A stretch of 64,000 nucleotides of DNA from Allokutzneria oryzae (GTDB lineage Bacteria; Actinomycetota; Actinomycetes; Mycobacteriales; Pseudonocardiaceae), in assembly GCF_042429765.1 (NCBI RefSeq), contig NZ_JBHLZU010000010.1, positions 372,001 to 436,000 on the forward strand, in the 5' to 3' direction. The notes under the pieces were generated by a model. The model searched no databases and was not told the DNA's origin. It was given only the letters and a program-made list of their open reading frames with translations. Below are positions 16,948 through 25,692 of this stretch, one piece after another (the first letter of the stretch is position 1; every line of letters starts with the position of its first letter). Both the position numbers and the translations under genes were made by a program.

Positions 16948-17607
16948 CTAGGCCTTCAGCCAGGCGAGCACGGCCAGCACGCGGCGGTGGTCGTCGTTGG
17001 ACGGCGGCAGCGTGAGCTTGGTGAAGATCGACGAGATGTGCTTCTCCACGGCGCCGCCGCTGACCGACATCGTGCGGGCGATGGCGGTGTTCGTGCGCCC
17101 CTCCGCCATCAGCGCCAGCACCTCGCGTTCCCTCGGCGTCAGCTCGTTCAGCGGGTCGTTGCGGCGGCGCAGCGCGAACAGGCCCGCCACCACCTCCGGG
17201 TCGAGCACGGTGCCGCCGTCGGCGACCCGGCGCAGCGCGTCGGAGAACTCGTCCAGCTTGGAGATCCGGTCCTTCAGCAGGTAGCCGACGCCGCCAGCGC
17301 CCGGAGTGCCCGCCTCGGCGAGCAGGTCCGACGCGTAGGACTCCTCCACGTACTGCGAGAGCACCAGCACGCCGAGGCCGGGGACCTCGGAGCGGGCCCG
17401 CATCGCCGCCCGCAGGCCCTCGTCGGTGAACGACGGCGGCATCCGCACGTCCACCACGGCGATGTCCGGACGGTGCTCGACGACAGCCCGCACCAGCGTC
17501 TCACCGTCGCCCACCGCCGCGACCACCGTCGCACCGGCCTCGCCCAGCAACCGAACCAGGCCCTCGCGCAACAGCACGGAGTCCTCGGCCAGCACTACCC
17601 GCACCAC
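16948..17607 (-). CDS. LuxR-family two-component response regulator
   Basis: About 219 aa from GTG 17607. The receiver domain has VLAEDSVLLREGL, phospho-acceptor Asp in IAVVDVRMPPS, and a Lys in YLLKDRI. The C-terminal LuxR HTH is LTPREREVLALMAEG, AIARTMSVSGGAVEKHISSI. An NDP/NDD-type linker is usual for this actinobacterial subfamily. It lies 69 bases after the sensor kinase gene and is its cognate partner. Confidence 0.92.
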   Translation of the reverse strand: MVRVVLAEDSVLLREGLVRLLGEAGATVVAAVGDGETLVRAVVEHRPDIAVVDVRMPPSFTDEGLRAAMRARSEVPGLGVLVLSQYVEESYASDLLAEAGTPGAGGVGYLLKDRISKLDEFSDALRRVADGGTVLDPEVVAGLFALRRRNDPLNELTPREREVLALMAEGRTNTAIARTMSVSGGAVEKHISSIFTKLTLPPSNDDHRRVLAVLAWLKA

Positions 17608-17676
17608 GTCACCCCTTGGAATCGGCTGGGGTAACGCTATCCGGCGACCCGCCAAGCGGGCACGGGATCGGTGCGA

Positions 17677-18957
17677 TCAGCTCAGCGGGATGTCCGCGGT
17701 CAGCACCGTCGGGCCACCCGAGGGGCTGGCGATGTCCAGCTGCCCGTCCACCGCGGCCAGGCGGTCGGCGAGCCCGGCCAGGCCGTGGCCCTTGCCCAGG
17801 TGCGCACCCCCGGTTCCGTTGTCGCGGACCTGGATCAGCAGCATCCGGTGGTCGCGGCGAACCGTGACGGTGCACAGCGTCGCGCCCGAGTGCTTGGCCA
17901 CGTTGGTCAGCGCCTCGCTCACCACGAAGTACGCCGCGTTCTCCACCGCCTCCGGCAGGCGCTGGCCGGACTCCAGGTCGATCTCCAGCGAGACCTCCAC
18001 CGGGCACCGCGCCGCCGTCGCGGTCAGCGCCGCCCGCAGGCCACGGTCGGTGAGGATCGGCGGGGCGATGCCACGCGAGACCGCACGCAGTTCCGAGAGC
18101 GCTTCCTGGCTCTGCGTGAGGGCTTCCTCCACCAGCGGCCGGGCCGCCTGCGGGTCGTCGTCCAGGCGGCGGCGCACCGCCTCCAGGTCCATGGACAGCC
18201 GGACCAGCCGCTGCTGCGGGCCGTCGTGGATGTCCCGCTCGACGCGCCGCAGCGTCTGCGCCTCGGCCTGCACGGCGGCGGTGCGGCTGGTGGTCAGCTG
18301 TTCGGTGCGCGCCCGCAGTGCCGCGGCCTCGTTGGTCAGCATGACCCGCACCATTCCGGAGTCGAAGGCGGCGAGACCGCGAAGGACGTAGGGCAGCGAC
18401 ACGCAGAAGAGCAGACCGATCACGGTGTAACCGGCCAGTTCCACGAGCTTGGAGTCGAAGCCCAGCAACTGGAACACGGTCACGTTGCCGTCGGGCAGTG
18501 CCCACTGCCACAACGTGTACGACAGGCCGCCCAGCGTCATCACCGACCACAGCAGCGTCAGCACCCACGTCACGATCCGCACCGGCAGCTGGATGAACCC
18601 GAACAGCAGGTCCTTCCAGGACTGCGGGTCCTGAAGGGACCTCCACAACCTGCCGAAGCCCCTGCCCTCGTTGCGCCGGTAGTAGGTCGGCGGCAGCTCG
18701 CGGCGGTAGAGCCAGCGGACCCGCGCGCGCTCACCGGAGGCGAAACCCCGAGCCGCCGCAAGGCAACCGGCGAGGACCGCGATGCCGATCCAGATCACCG
18801 TCAGGCCGACACCGAGCCAGAAGGTGACCATCAACGGGATGAACGTCGCCAGGCCGATGAACAGGCCGGGGATCAGGTAGCCGAAGTCCCTGCGAGCCTG
18901 GGCCCAGGTCACCGGGACCGGCTGGTACCGGTCGATGCCGGTCGCGTTCGAGGTCAT
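17677..18957 (-). CDS. Sensor histidine kinase with an actinobacterial membrane sensor domain
   Basis: About 426 aa. The N-terminal membrane sensor domain has roughly four helices (residues ~30-230), followed by HisKA_3 with phospho-His in RRVERDIHDGPQQRLV, then an HATPase domain (NAAYFVVSEALTNVAKHS; VRDNGTGGA). ATG 18957 is preferred over an upstream ATG at 18993. Resembles the kinase at 61867 in its HisKA_3/HATPase region. A perfect CTAG-centred palindrome lies upstream. Confidence 0.88.
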   Translation of the reverse strand: MTSNATGIDRYQPVPVTWAQARRDFGYLIPGLFIGLATFIPLMVTFWLGVGLTVIWIGIAVLAGCLAAARGFASGERARVRWLYRRELPPTYYRRNEGRGFGRLWRSLQDPQSWKDLLFGFIQLPVRIVTWVLTLLWSVMTLGGLSYTLWQWALPDGNVTVFQLLGFDSKLVELAGYTVIGLLFCVSLPYVLRGLAAFDSGMVRVMLTNEAAALRARTEQLTTSRTAAVQAEAQTLRRVERDIHDGPQQRLVRLSMDLEAVRRRLDDDPQAARPLVEEALTQSQEALSELRAVSRGIAPPILTDRGLRAALTATAARCPVEVSLEIDLESGQRLPEAVENAAYFVVSEALTNVAKHSGATLCTVTVRRDHRMLLIQVRDNGTGGAHLGKGHGLAGLADRLAAVDGQLDIASPSGGPTVLTADIPLS

Positions 18958-19012
18958 GGCCCAAGACTCCAGCTTCGTCGGTCCCCGCTCCATCCGGCGG
19001 TCCGCACGACGT

Positions 19013-19032
19013 GGGTGGGGCTAGCCCCACCC
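19013..19032. promoter_or_regulatory. Perfect 20-bp CTAG-centred palindrome
   Basis: GGGTGGGGCTAGCCCCACCC sits in the 79-bp gap upstream of the sensor kinase/response regulator operon. A close relative is at 61756-61777 in front of the other kinase of this type. The likely role is autoregulation by the LuxR-type response regulator, which is inferred from position and symmetry. Confidence 0.7.
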
Positions 19033-19036
19033 CGCC

Positions 19037-20563
19037 TCACCTGCGCGGCGCCGTTCCCCGCAGCCGGTGTGGCAGCTCCTCGTGCGTCAGCAGGATCGTA
19101 TGGTCCGTGGTGCCGGAGACGATCCGCGCCCGCTCCAGGTTGTGCGCCAGGTAGGCCCACTCGGTCTCGTCGATCTCCTCGATGCCGCGCTCGATGGTGG
19201 CGGTGTCCGGCGTGCCCCACGCCACGGGCACGGCGACCACGAAGTCCCAGTAGCCCATCCGCGCCCACGGGTGGTCGGGGGTGCTGGCGAAGCCACAGGT
19301 GACGGGAACCTTCTCGCCCACGGCGAGCTTGTGCCCCGGCAGGTTCTCCGCGCGCAGCGTGTGCAGCGCGAAGCGCCTAGGCACGCCCCGCGTCGTCGTC
19401 ACGTCGGCGAGCACGAGCACCGTCGCGGCGCCCTTGCTGTCGATGTGGGCGATCATGCCCGGGTTCAGCGTGCCCCGGCGGAAGTACTGGTGCGGACTGC
19501 CGTTGGTGCGCCGCGCCCGCAGCAGGAACAACCCGCCGAGCGCCGCGAGCCCGAACGTCGCGGCCGCGAACACGTAGTCCCACCACTGCCCGTCGAGCAC
19601 GAACCACACGCCGGCGGCCACCAGCAGCGCTCCGCCCGCCGCGACGGTGAGCAACCACGGGCGGTCCCCGCGCCGGTAGATCTCGTTGAACTTGCGGGCG
19701 TGCCCGCGATCGGGCTCGAAGTCCAGCCGCCGGTCGGCGAGCTTCCCGTCCGGTCTCGGCGGTGGGGCCGGCGAGGTGATCTGCGGGAACACCGGCACGG
19801 CCTGCGGGGAGATGTGCGGCTGGCCGCGCTCGTCCCACGCCAGCTCCACGCCGAAGCGCTGCCTCGGGTAGCGCAGCTCGGTCGGCAGCTTGTCTGCGGG
19901 CAGCACCATCGGCCGGTCCTTGCCCTTGAGCTGGCTCGCGCTCCTGGCGAGGTCGCCGAGCAGCACCCACTCCGCCGCGTCGATCGAGGTGCCGACCTCG
20001 CGCAGCACGTGCTTGTCCGCCGTGGCCCAGGAGACCGGGGCGGCGTCGAAGTTCGACCAGTACGCCGAGTTCTTGCCGCTGAGGTCGAAGGCGACGCACG
20101 GGATGCGCTCGCCCGGCGACCACATCGCGCCGCCCGGCAGCTGAACCAGCCGCAGCGCGAAACGCGGCACGGTGGTGGGGGAGCGCGACATCTCGGCCAT
20201 CACCAGCAGAGCGGCCCTGCCGTCCTTGCCGACTTCGAGCACGACGCCGGGGACCACCTGCCCGCCCCGGTAGGGCCGCCACGGCTGCTTGCGGCCCGCG
20301 AGGATCAGGACCAGTCCGCCGAGCACGACCAGGGCGCCGACCGCGCCGAGCGCCACCGCCCACCACGGGCCGGTCAGCGCCCAGACGCTCAGCGCCAGCA
20401 CCGGCACCCCGGCCCACAGGCCCCGCGAGAGCCCGGCCTTCCACTGCGCGTAGTGCCCGCTGGCGTTCCGCAGGTGCGCGTCGTCGACCTCCCACTGCTG
20501 GTAGCGCTGTGGGTGGGTGGCCGGAAGGCCGTGCCGCGGCTGGTTCAACTCCTGCGCTCCCAT
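19037..20563 (-). CDS. Membrane protein with two DUF3239-like repeats
   Basis: 508 aa in two similar halves. Each has a pair of membrane helices (near residues ~48-90 and ~303-350), then a globular domain with matching phrases (GGQVVPGVVLEVGKDGRAAL versus GTLNPGMIAHIDSKGAATVL; VPRFALRLVQLPG versus VPRRFALHTLRAENLPG; VPCVAFD-like segments). The content suggests DUF3239, from memory. Function unknown. It precedes the kinase operon but is separated by the palindrome, so it may be a distinct unit. Confidence 0.6.
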   Translation of the reverse strand: MGAQELNQPRHGLPATHPQRYQQWEVDDAHLRNASGHYAQWKAGLSRGLWAGVPVLALSVWALTGPWWAVALGAVGALVVLGGLVLILAGRKQPWRPYRGGQVVPGVVLEVGKDGRAALLVMAEMSRSPTTVPRFALRLVQLPGGAMWSPGERIPCVAFDLSGKNSAYWSNFDAAPVSWATADKHVLREVGTSIDAAEWVLLGDLARSASQLKGKDRPMVLPADKLPTELRYPRQRFGVELAWDERGQPHISPQAVPVFPQITSPAPPPRPDGKLADRRLDFEPDRGHARKFNEIYRRGDRPWLLTVAAGGALLVAAGVWFVLDGQWWDYVFAAATFGLAALGGLFLLRARRTNGSPHQYFRRGTLNPGMIAHIDSKGAATVLVLADVTTTRGVPRRFALHTLRAENLPGHKLAVGEKVPVTCGFASTPDHPWARMGYWDFVVAVPVAWGTPDTATIERGIEEIDETEWAYLAHNLERARIVSGTTDHTILLTHEELPHRLRGTAPRR

Positions 20564-20629
20564 GATCGGACCCGTTCACCAGGAACTTACTTGAGCCGTT
20601 GCTCCGACTGCCGGACACACGCAGGCGTA

Positions 20630-20639
20630 CATACGTATG
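20630..20639. promoter_or_regulatory. Short palindrome upstream of tetR
   Basis: CATACGTATG is a perfect 10-bp palindrome, extended imperfectly on both sides (GTACATACGTATGA), 19 bp before the GTG start of the TetR gene. It fits the core of a TetR-family operator. Confidence 0.45.
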
Positions 20640-20658
20640 ACTGGAATAGGCTCGTTCC

Positions 20659-21231
20659 GTGGGACATCGTGAGGAGCTGCTCGCCGGAGCGAAACAGTGT
20701 CTGTACGAGCGCGGTTACGCGCGCACCACGGCACGGGACATCGTCGCGGTGTCGGGAACCAACCTCGCCTCCATCGGGTATCACTTCGGTTCCAAGGAGG
20801 CCCTGCTCACCCAGGCGCTGATCGAGGCGACCAAGGAGTGGGCGGCGGCGGTCGACGCGATCTGGGACACCGACCCGCGGGCGCCGCTGATCGAGCGCTT
20901 CGAGGCGATGTGGATCACGGTGGTGGACTCCCTCGTCGAGCACCGCAACCTGTGGCTGTCCACCTTCGAGGCGTTCAACCAGGCGGAGCGGCTGCCCGAG
21001 CTGAGGCGCCAGCTCTCCGGCGACGTGGAGACCGCGAGAGTGGCCTTCGGCGGGCTCTTCGGCCCGGCACAGGAACCGGCGGACGAGCGCACCGAACGCG
21101 CGATCGGCTCCTTCTACCTGGCGCTCATGCAGGGCGTGACGGTCCAGCGCCTGCTCGATCCGGAACGCGCGCCCACCGGTGAGGACATCGCACTGGCCTT
21201 CCGCGCCCTCCTCACCCGCTTCACCCCCTGA
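20659..21231 (+). CDS. TetR/AcrR family transcriptional regulator
   Basis: 190 aa from GTG 20659. The HTH spans residues ~25-47 (TTARDIVAVSGTNLASIGYH followed by FGSKEAL). The ligand-binding half is helical with no recognisable ligand signature. It is divergent from the membrane protein gene at 19037-20563, across about 95 bp containing CATACGTATG, so autoregulation and control of that neighbour are both possible. Confidence 0.88.
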   Translation: MGHREELLAGAKQCLYERGYARTTARDIVAVSGTNLASIGYHFGSKEALLTQALIEATKEWAAAVDAIWDTDPRAPLIERFEAMWITVVDSLVEHRNLWLSTFEAFNQAERLPELRRQLSGDVETARVAFGGLFGPAQEPADERTERAIGSFYLALMQGVTVQRLLDPERAPTGEDIALAFRALLTRFTP

Positions 21232-21247
21232 CCCCGCCTCCGCCCCT

Positions 21248-21309
21248 GCCATTCGCGGGCTTATGGACGCCTTTCGAGCTCCGGACAGGTCCATAAGCCC
21301 GCGAATGGC
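21248..21309. terminator. Long perfect inverted repeat between convergent genes
   Basis: Two exact 21-bp complementary arms (21248-21268 and 21289-21309) separated by 20 bp fill the gap between the TetR stop and the converging oxidoreductase stop. There is no T run. Position suggests a bidirectional terminator. The length and loop are larger than usual, so a repeat-element origin is possible. Confidence 0.55.
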
Positions 21310-21311
21310 GG

Positions 21312-22295
21312 TCAGGGGGTGAGGATGACCTTGCCGATGGTGGCGCGGGTGACGAGTGCGGTGTGGGCGGCGGCCGCCTCGGCCAGCGGGATCGGCGGGT
21401 TCACCAGCGGGACCAGCTCGCCCTTGGCCAGCGCCGCCATCGAGCGTTCCTCAAGGGCGCGGAGACCTCCGGCGCGCTGGATGACCGCGGGGCCGATCGC
21501 CACGCCCGCCGTGAGGCTCTTCGCCCACAGGTCGTCCTGGGTGAGCTTGGTGGACTCGCCCGCCGACCAGCCGAAGAAGTAGATCCGGCCGCCCGCGCCG
21601 AGCAGGTCGAGCGAAGCCCGGCCGACCGCTCCGCCGACGCTGTCCATGACCACGGTGACCTCGCGGTCGCCGAGCTGCTCCCGCACGCGCTCCGCCCAGT
21701 CCGGCCTGGTGTAGTCCACGGCGATCTCTGCGCCGAGGCCGCGCACCAGATCGACCTTGGCGGCGCTGCCTGCCAGGCCGACCACGGTGGCGCCCACGTT
21801 GCGCGCGTGCTGCACCAGCAGGTTGCCGATGCCGCCCGCCGCCGCGGTCACCAGCACGACGTCGCCCTCGGTGATCGCGGCGACGTGCAGGACCGCCATG
21901 GTCGTGCGGCCGGTGCCGATCATCGCGACCGCCGCGCCGTCGTCGACGCCGTCCGGGATCTCGTGCAACGCGGTCACGTTCGCCACAGCCAGCTCCGCGT
22001 AGCCACCGCTGGCCATGCCGAGGTGCGCGACGACGCGGCGGCCCAGCCAGGCCGGGTCGACGTCCTCGCCGAGCGCGTCGACGACTCCGGCGACCTCGCG
22101 GCCCGGGGTCATCGGCAGCTCCGGCAAGGGCATCGGGCCGCCGTCGGTCCCGGCCCGGATCGTGGTGTCCAGCAGGTGCACGCCGGCGGCCGCGACCGCG
22201 ATCCGGACCTGGCCGCTTCCCGGCTGTGGATCGGGAACCTCTTGGTGGACAAGGGTTTCCGCTGGACCGAACTCGTGCTGGCGGATCGCGTGCAT
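21312..22295 (-). CDS. Zinc-free medium-chain quinone oxidoreductase (QOR-like)
   Basis: 327 aa MDR-family protein. It has MTPGREVAGVV, the NADPH-binding VLVTAAAGGIGNLLVQHA (AAxGGxG) and ALVTRATIGKVIL at the end. The zinc-ligand Cys set of alcohol dehydrogenases is absent, which points to the quinone oxidoreductase/enoyl reductase branch. The substrate is unknown. It is convergent with the TetR gene. Confidence 0.85.
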   Translation of the reverse strand: MHAIRQHEFGPAETLVHQEVPDPQPGSGQVRIAVAAAGVHLLDTTIRAGTDGGPMPLPELPMTPGREVAGVVDALGEDVDPAWLGRRVVAHLGMASGGYAELAVANVTALHEIPDGVDDGAAVAMIGTGRTTMAVLHVAAITEGDVVLVTAAAGGIGNLLVQHARNVGATVVGLAGSAAKVDLVRGLGAEIAVDYTRPDWAERVREQLGDREVTVVMDSVGGAVGRASLDLLGAGGRIYFFGWSAGESTKLTQDDLWAKSLTAGVAIGPAVIQRAGGLRALEERSMAALAKGELVPLVNPPIPLAEAAAAHTALVTRATIGKVILTP

Positions 22296-22380
22296 CGTCG
22301 TCTCCTGCTTCGGGGGTGGATCGTCAGGAGCGACGGTAGAAACCGAACCTTGGTTGAGGTCAAGTCGAGATCGGCCCCGG

Positions 22381-23907
22381 TCAGAAGGGCTGCTTGTTGG
22401 GCTTGCAGACCAGTCCTGCCGCGGGCAGTGCCAGCTTGGTCAGGTACTTCTCCACCGCGGAGTCCACGCACGCGCTGGACCCGATGCTGGTGTGCCCGAA
22501 CGCGTCCACGTCCAGCAGCCGCGCATTGCCGAGTTGGGCGGCCATCCGCTTCGAGAACGAGTACGGCGTCGCCGGGTCGTTGTAGATCCCGACGACCAGC
22601 ACCGGTGCCGAGGTCCTGGCGTTCCACGGCCCCCGATAGACCTCCTTCGCCGTCACCGGCCAGTTCGCGCACCCGGCGAAGTCGGTGAACGCCTGCCGCC
22701 GCCCGAAGGTCGGAGCCTCGCGTTCCCACGCGGCCGCGACCGAGGGCACGATCGCCGGCGTCCTCGGGAAGGGCTTGTCCGAGCAGTTCACGCCGTAGAA
22801 CGCGTCGTGCCCGGTGTAGGGCGCGTCCGTGCCCGTGGTCCGCGGGGCCGGGACCGTGTGCAGCTCCTGGAGCTCGATCGCCAGCTTGGCGAGGTCGGTC
22901 TGGCCCAGCATCGCGATGGACTCCAGCACGTCGCCGACCTTGGCGGTGAACTGGCTCAGCGTGATGGTGCCGCCGCCGGGCAGGTTCAGCGGTCCCTTCC
23001 GCAGCCGCTCGCGGATCGCGTCGAACTTCGCCCGTGGGTCACCCTCGCTGAACGCGCACTTCGGGCCCTCGTCCTTGCAGCGCTTGAGAAAGGCCGACAG
23101 CGCGCGCTCGAAGGCCAACGCCCGCTCCCGGTCGTAGCGCAGGGCGTCGTTGGTGCGCAAGGCGGGATCGACCGCGCCGTCGAGGATCATCGCCCGGACC
23201 TTGTCCGGGAACAGGTTGGCGTAGGTAGCGCCGAGCAGGGTTCCGTAGGACAGGCCGACGTAGTTCAGCTTCTGCTCGCCGAGTGCGCCGCGCAGCACAT
23301 CGAGATCACGTGCGGTGTCCTCAGTGGACATGTGCTTGATGATCGGCCCGCCGACGGTGCCGCAGCCCCGCCCGTACTCGGCGTAAGCGTCCACAGTGGA
23401 CTTAATCTCCGACGTGGTGACCGGGACCGGGATCATCCTGGCCCGCACCGCGTCCGCGCTCTCCTGGGTGGTGAAGCACTTCAGCGGGTTGCTGCGGCCA
23501 ACGCCGCGTGGATCGAAGCCGACCAGGTCGAAGTGGTCGGGAACGGACGAGGGGAACACCACGCTCGGGATGGTCGCGAGCAGCAGGCCGTCCGCCCCGG
23601 GGCCGCCGGGGTTGATCAGGATGGAGCCGATGCGCTCGGCCGGCTTGGAGGCGGCCCTGCGCACCAGCATCAGGTCGATGCTGCCCGCGCTCGGCTCGGC
23701 GTGGTCGAGCGGAACGGCCTGTTTGCCGCAGCCGTAACGGAAACGGTGCTCCGGCGGCACCAGTGCGAGGACGTCCTCCGGGCAGGGGCCCCAGGCGATG
23801 GAGCCGGTCGGCGCGGGCACCGCCGCGACCGCGGGCGCCGCGGACAGCGTCAACGCCGTGACCAGCAGGGCGATCCGCCCCGCCGATCTCGTCGGTAAAC
23901 GAACCAC
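22381..23907 (-). CDS. Secreted tripeptidyl-aminopeptidase-type alpha/beta hydrolase (TAP/SlpD family)
   Basis: 508 aa from GTG 23907 behind GAGGAGGACC. Sec signal RIALLVTALTLSAAPAVAA. The hydrolase fold shows SILINPGGPGADGL (oxyanion loop), DLVGFDPRGVGRSNP, nucleophile Ser in YVGLSYGTLLGA, Asp in GIYNDPATPYS, and His in AFGHTSIG within the TAP-like C-terminal domain. The Cys-rich GxC pattern is typical. Members remove N-terminal tripeptides from extracellular proteins. A TetR regulator gene lies just upstream on the same strand. Confidence 0.9.
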   Translation of the reverse strand: MVRLPTRSAGRIALLVTALTLSAAPAVAAVPAPTGSIAWGPCPEDVLALVPPEHRFRYGCGKQAVPLDHAEPSAGSIDLMLVRRAASKPAERIGSILINPGGPGADGLLLATIPSVVFPSSVPDHFDLVGFDPRGVGRSNPLKCFTTQESADAVRARMIPVPVTTSEIKSTVDAYAEYGRGCGTVGGPIIKHMSTEDTARDLDVLRGALGEQKLNYVGLSYGTLLGATYANLFPDKVRAMILDGAVDPALRTNDALRYDRERALAFERALSAFLKRCKDEGPKCAFSEGDPRAKFDAIRERLRKGPLNLPGGGTITLSQFTAKVGDVLESIAMLGQTDLAKLAIELQELHTVPAPRTTGTDAPYTGHDAFYGVNCSDKPFPRTPAIVPSVAAAWEREAPTFGRRQAFTDFAGCANWPVTAKEVYRGPWNARTSAPVLVVGIYNDPATPYSFSKRMAAQLGNARLLDVDAFGHTSIGSSACVDSAVEKYLTKLALPAAGLVCKPNKQPF

Positions 23908-23979
23908 AGTGGTCCTCCTCGGGGTTGGCCCGAAGCGTCCCATTCGCCCGTGCGGAGCGGAATTCACAAAAACACTGAG

Positions 23980-24726
23980 TCAGTCGAGGGCCCGCAGGAA
24001 GCCCTCGATGCCGTCCAGCGTCCTGGCCAGCCCGAACTCGAACGAGCCACCCTGCTCGCTGAAGGCGTCGGTGTCGAGAACCCTGGTCAGATTCGGGTAG
24101 TCGGCGCGCGTGAAGTGCTTCTCCCAGAAGAACTGCCGCGAGGACCACCACTGGTCGTCGCTGATCCCGGTCCGCTTCTCGGCCTGCGCGGAGTCGACGG
24201 AGTGGCGCGCCTTGCCGCGCACGTACCCCTCCACGAGATCGACGAAGGCGACCATGTCCCGCTCGTCGAGCCCCGCGTGCGCCAGCGCACCGAGCGCGTC
24301 GTCGTAGGCGCGAAGCTCGTTGGGCCCGAGCACCGGCCGGTGCCCGGTGACCTGGAGCATCCACGGATGCCGGTGGTAGAGCCGCCAGTGCTCGCGGGCG
24401 AACAGCTCCAGGCGTTCCCGCCAGCCCATGCCCTCCTCGGGGCGTCGCACCTCGGCGGTCGCGCGGTCGAGCATGAGATCGACCAGCTCGGCCTTGGCGG
24501 GAACGTAGGTGTAGAGCGACATCGTGCCGACGCCGAGCCGCTCGGCGACCTTGCGCATGGACAGCCCGTCGAGCCCGTCGGCGTCGGCGACCTCGATGGC
24601 GGTGGCGACCACCCGGTCGACGGTGAGCCGCTGCTTGGGGCCTCGGCTCGGTGGCTCGGCCGTGCCCCAGAGCAGGGCGATGCTGCGGTGCGGGTCGCCG
24701 AGGCCGCTGTACTCGGATGGGCTCAC
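23980..24726 (-). CDS. TetR family regulator with TetR_C domain
   Basis: 248 aa. An N-terminal extension of ~30 residues precedes the HTH (LTVDRVVATAIEVADADGLD, SMRKVAERLGVGTMSLYTYV), then a TetR_C-type ligand domain (HRHPWMLQV). Divergent from the NmrA-type gene at 24826, with paired near-palindromic operators between them, so it very likely represses both itself and that gene. Confidence 0.9.
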   Translation of the reverse strand: MSPSEYSGLGDPHRSIALLWGTAEPPSRGPKQRLTVDRVVATAIEVADADGLDGLSMRKVAERLGVGTMSLYTYVPAKAELVDLMLDRATAEVRRPEEGMGWRERLELFAREHWRLYHRHPWMLQVTGHRPVLGPNELRAYDDALGALAHAGLDERDMVAFVDLVEGYVRGKARHSVDSAQAEKRTGISDDQWWSSRQFFWEKHFTRADYPNLTRVLDTDAFSEQGGSFEFGLARTLDGIEGFLRALD

Positions 24727-24765
24727 TCTGGCTCCTCGTCCCGGTCGCTTGACGCCCCATCCTAA

Positions 24766-24813
24766 AACTCCGTAGCTTGTACGAAGTAATAACTCCGTAT
24801 GCGGTACGAAGTT
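24766..24813. promoter_or_regulatory. Paired TetR operators
   Basis: Two sites of the form AACTCCGTA-N5-TACGAAGT at 24766-24788 and 24791-24813. The whole block is also roughly symmetric, from CCTAAAACT on the left to AGTTTTAGG on the right. It lies between the divergent TetR and NmrA-type genes. The second site ends 12 bp before the NmrA start, so bound repressor would block that promoter. Confidence 0.8.
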
Positions 24814-24825
24814 TTAGGGGGCGCG

Positions 24826-25662
24826 GTGACGATCCTGGTGACAGGCGCGACGGGCAACGTGGGGCGCAACGTCGTCAGCCAGCTGCTCGAAGCGGGTCAG
24901 GGGGTTCGGGCGCTGACGAGGAACCCGGCGACGGCGAACCTGCCCTCGGCGGTCGACGTGGTGCGCGGGGACCTCGGCGATGTCACGTCGTGGTCAGCGG
25001 CCTTCACCGGAGTGGAACGCATGTTCCTGTTCCCCTCCGACGCCCCGGAAGTGGTCGCGGCAGCGGAGAGCGCGGGCGTGCGGCGCATCGTCGCACTGTC
25101 CTCCATCGCCGTGGGTGATGCCACCGACGAGACGGACCTGGCGGGCTACCACCACGCGAACGAGCTCGCCGCGGAGCGCGCGCTCCGGGCTTCGACGGTG
25201 GAGTGGACGATCGTGCGCCCGGGGGAGTTCATGGCGAACGCCTTGGGCTGGGCCGACGTGATCCGCGCTGGTGACGTGGTCCGGGCGCCCTCTGGCGACG
25301 TGGCGGGCGTGCCGGTCGACGAGATCGACACGGCAGCGGTCGCGGTGACGGCACTGCTCAATGACGGGCACGCGGGTGCGGTCCACGAGGTGACCGGCCC
25401 GGAGCTGATCACCCCAGCCGAGCAGGTCCGCGTGCTCGGCGAGGTGCTCGGCCGCGAGATCCCCTTCGAGGCCCTCTCGCGCGAGGAGACCCAGCGCTAC
25501 TGGCAGGGCTTCGGCGTGCCCCAAGACATGATCGACTGGTTCCTGACGCTGGAGGACGCGGTGACGGAGCCGCTGAAGACGGTGGAGAACGTGGTCGGAC
25601 GGCCGGGCAGCACGTTCCGCGCATGGGCGACGCGCCATGCCGCCGAGTTCGGTCCTCGGTGA
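24826..25662 (+). CDS. NmrA-like NAD(P)-binding protein
   Basis: 278 aa from GTG 24826 (AGGGGG upstream). The upstream ATG at 24799 lies inside an operator, so it is rejected. VTILVTGATGNVGRNVVSQL is the Rossmann loop, with VRPGEFMANALGW and a central VDEIDTAAVAV typical of NmrA/HSCARG-like atypical SDRs, which lack the usual YxxxK pair. These act as redox sensors or as reductases on small ketones or quinones. Likely induced when the TetR ligand is present. Confidence 0.87.
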   Translation: MTILVTGATGNVGRNVVSQLLEAGQGVRALTRNPATANLPSAVDVVRGDLGDVTSWSAAFTGVERMFLFPSDAPEVVAAAESAGVRRIVALSSIAVGDATDETDLAGYHHANELAAERALRASTVEWTIVRPGEFMANALGWADVIRAGDVVRAPSGDVAGVPVDEIDTAAVAVTALLNDGHAGAVHEVTGPELITPAEQVRVLGEVLGREIPFEALSREETQRYWQGFGVPQDMIDWFLTLEDAVTEPLKTVENVVGRPGSTFRAWATRHAAEFGPR

Positions 25663-25692
25663 GGCGCGGGCCGATCGCAAGCCATGCCGCGA

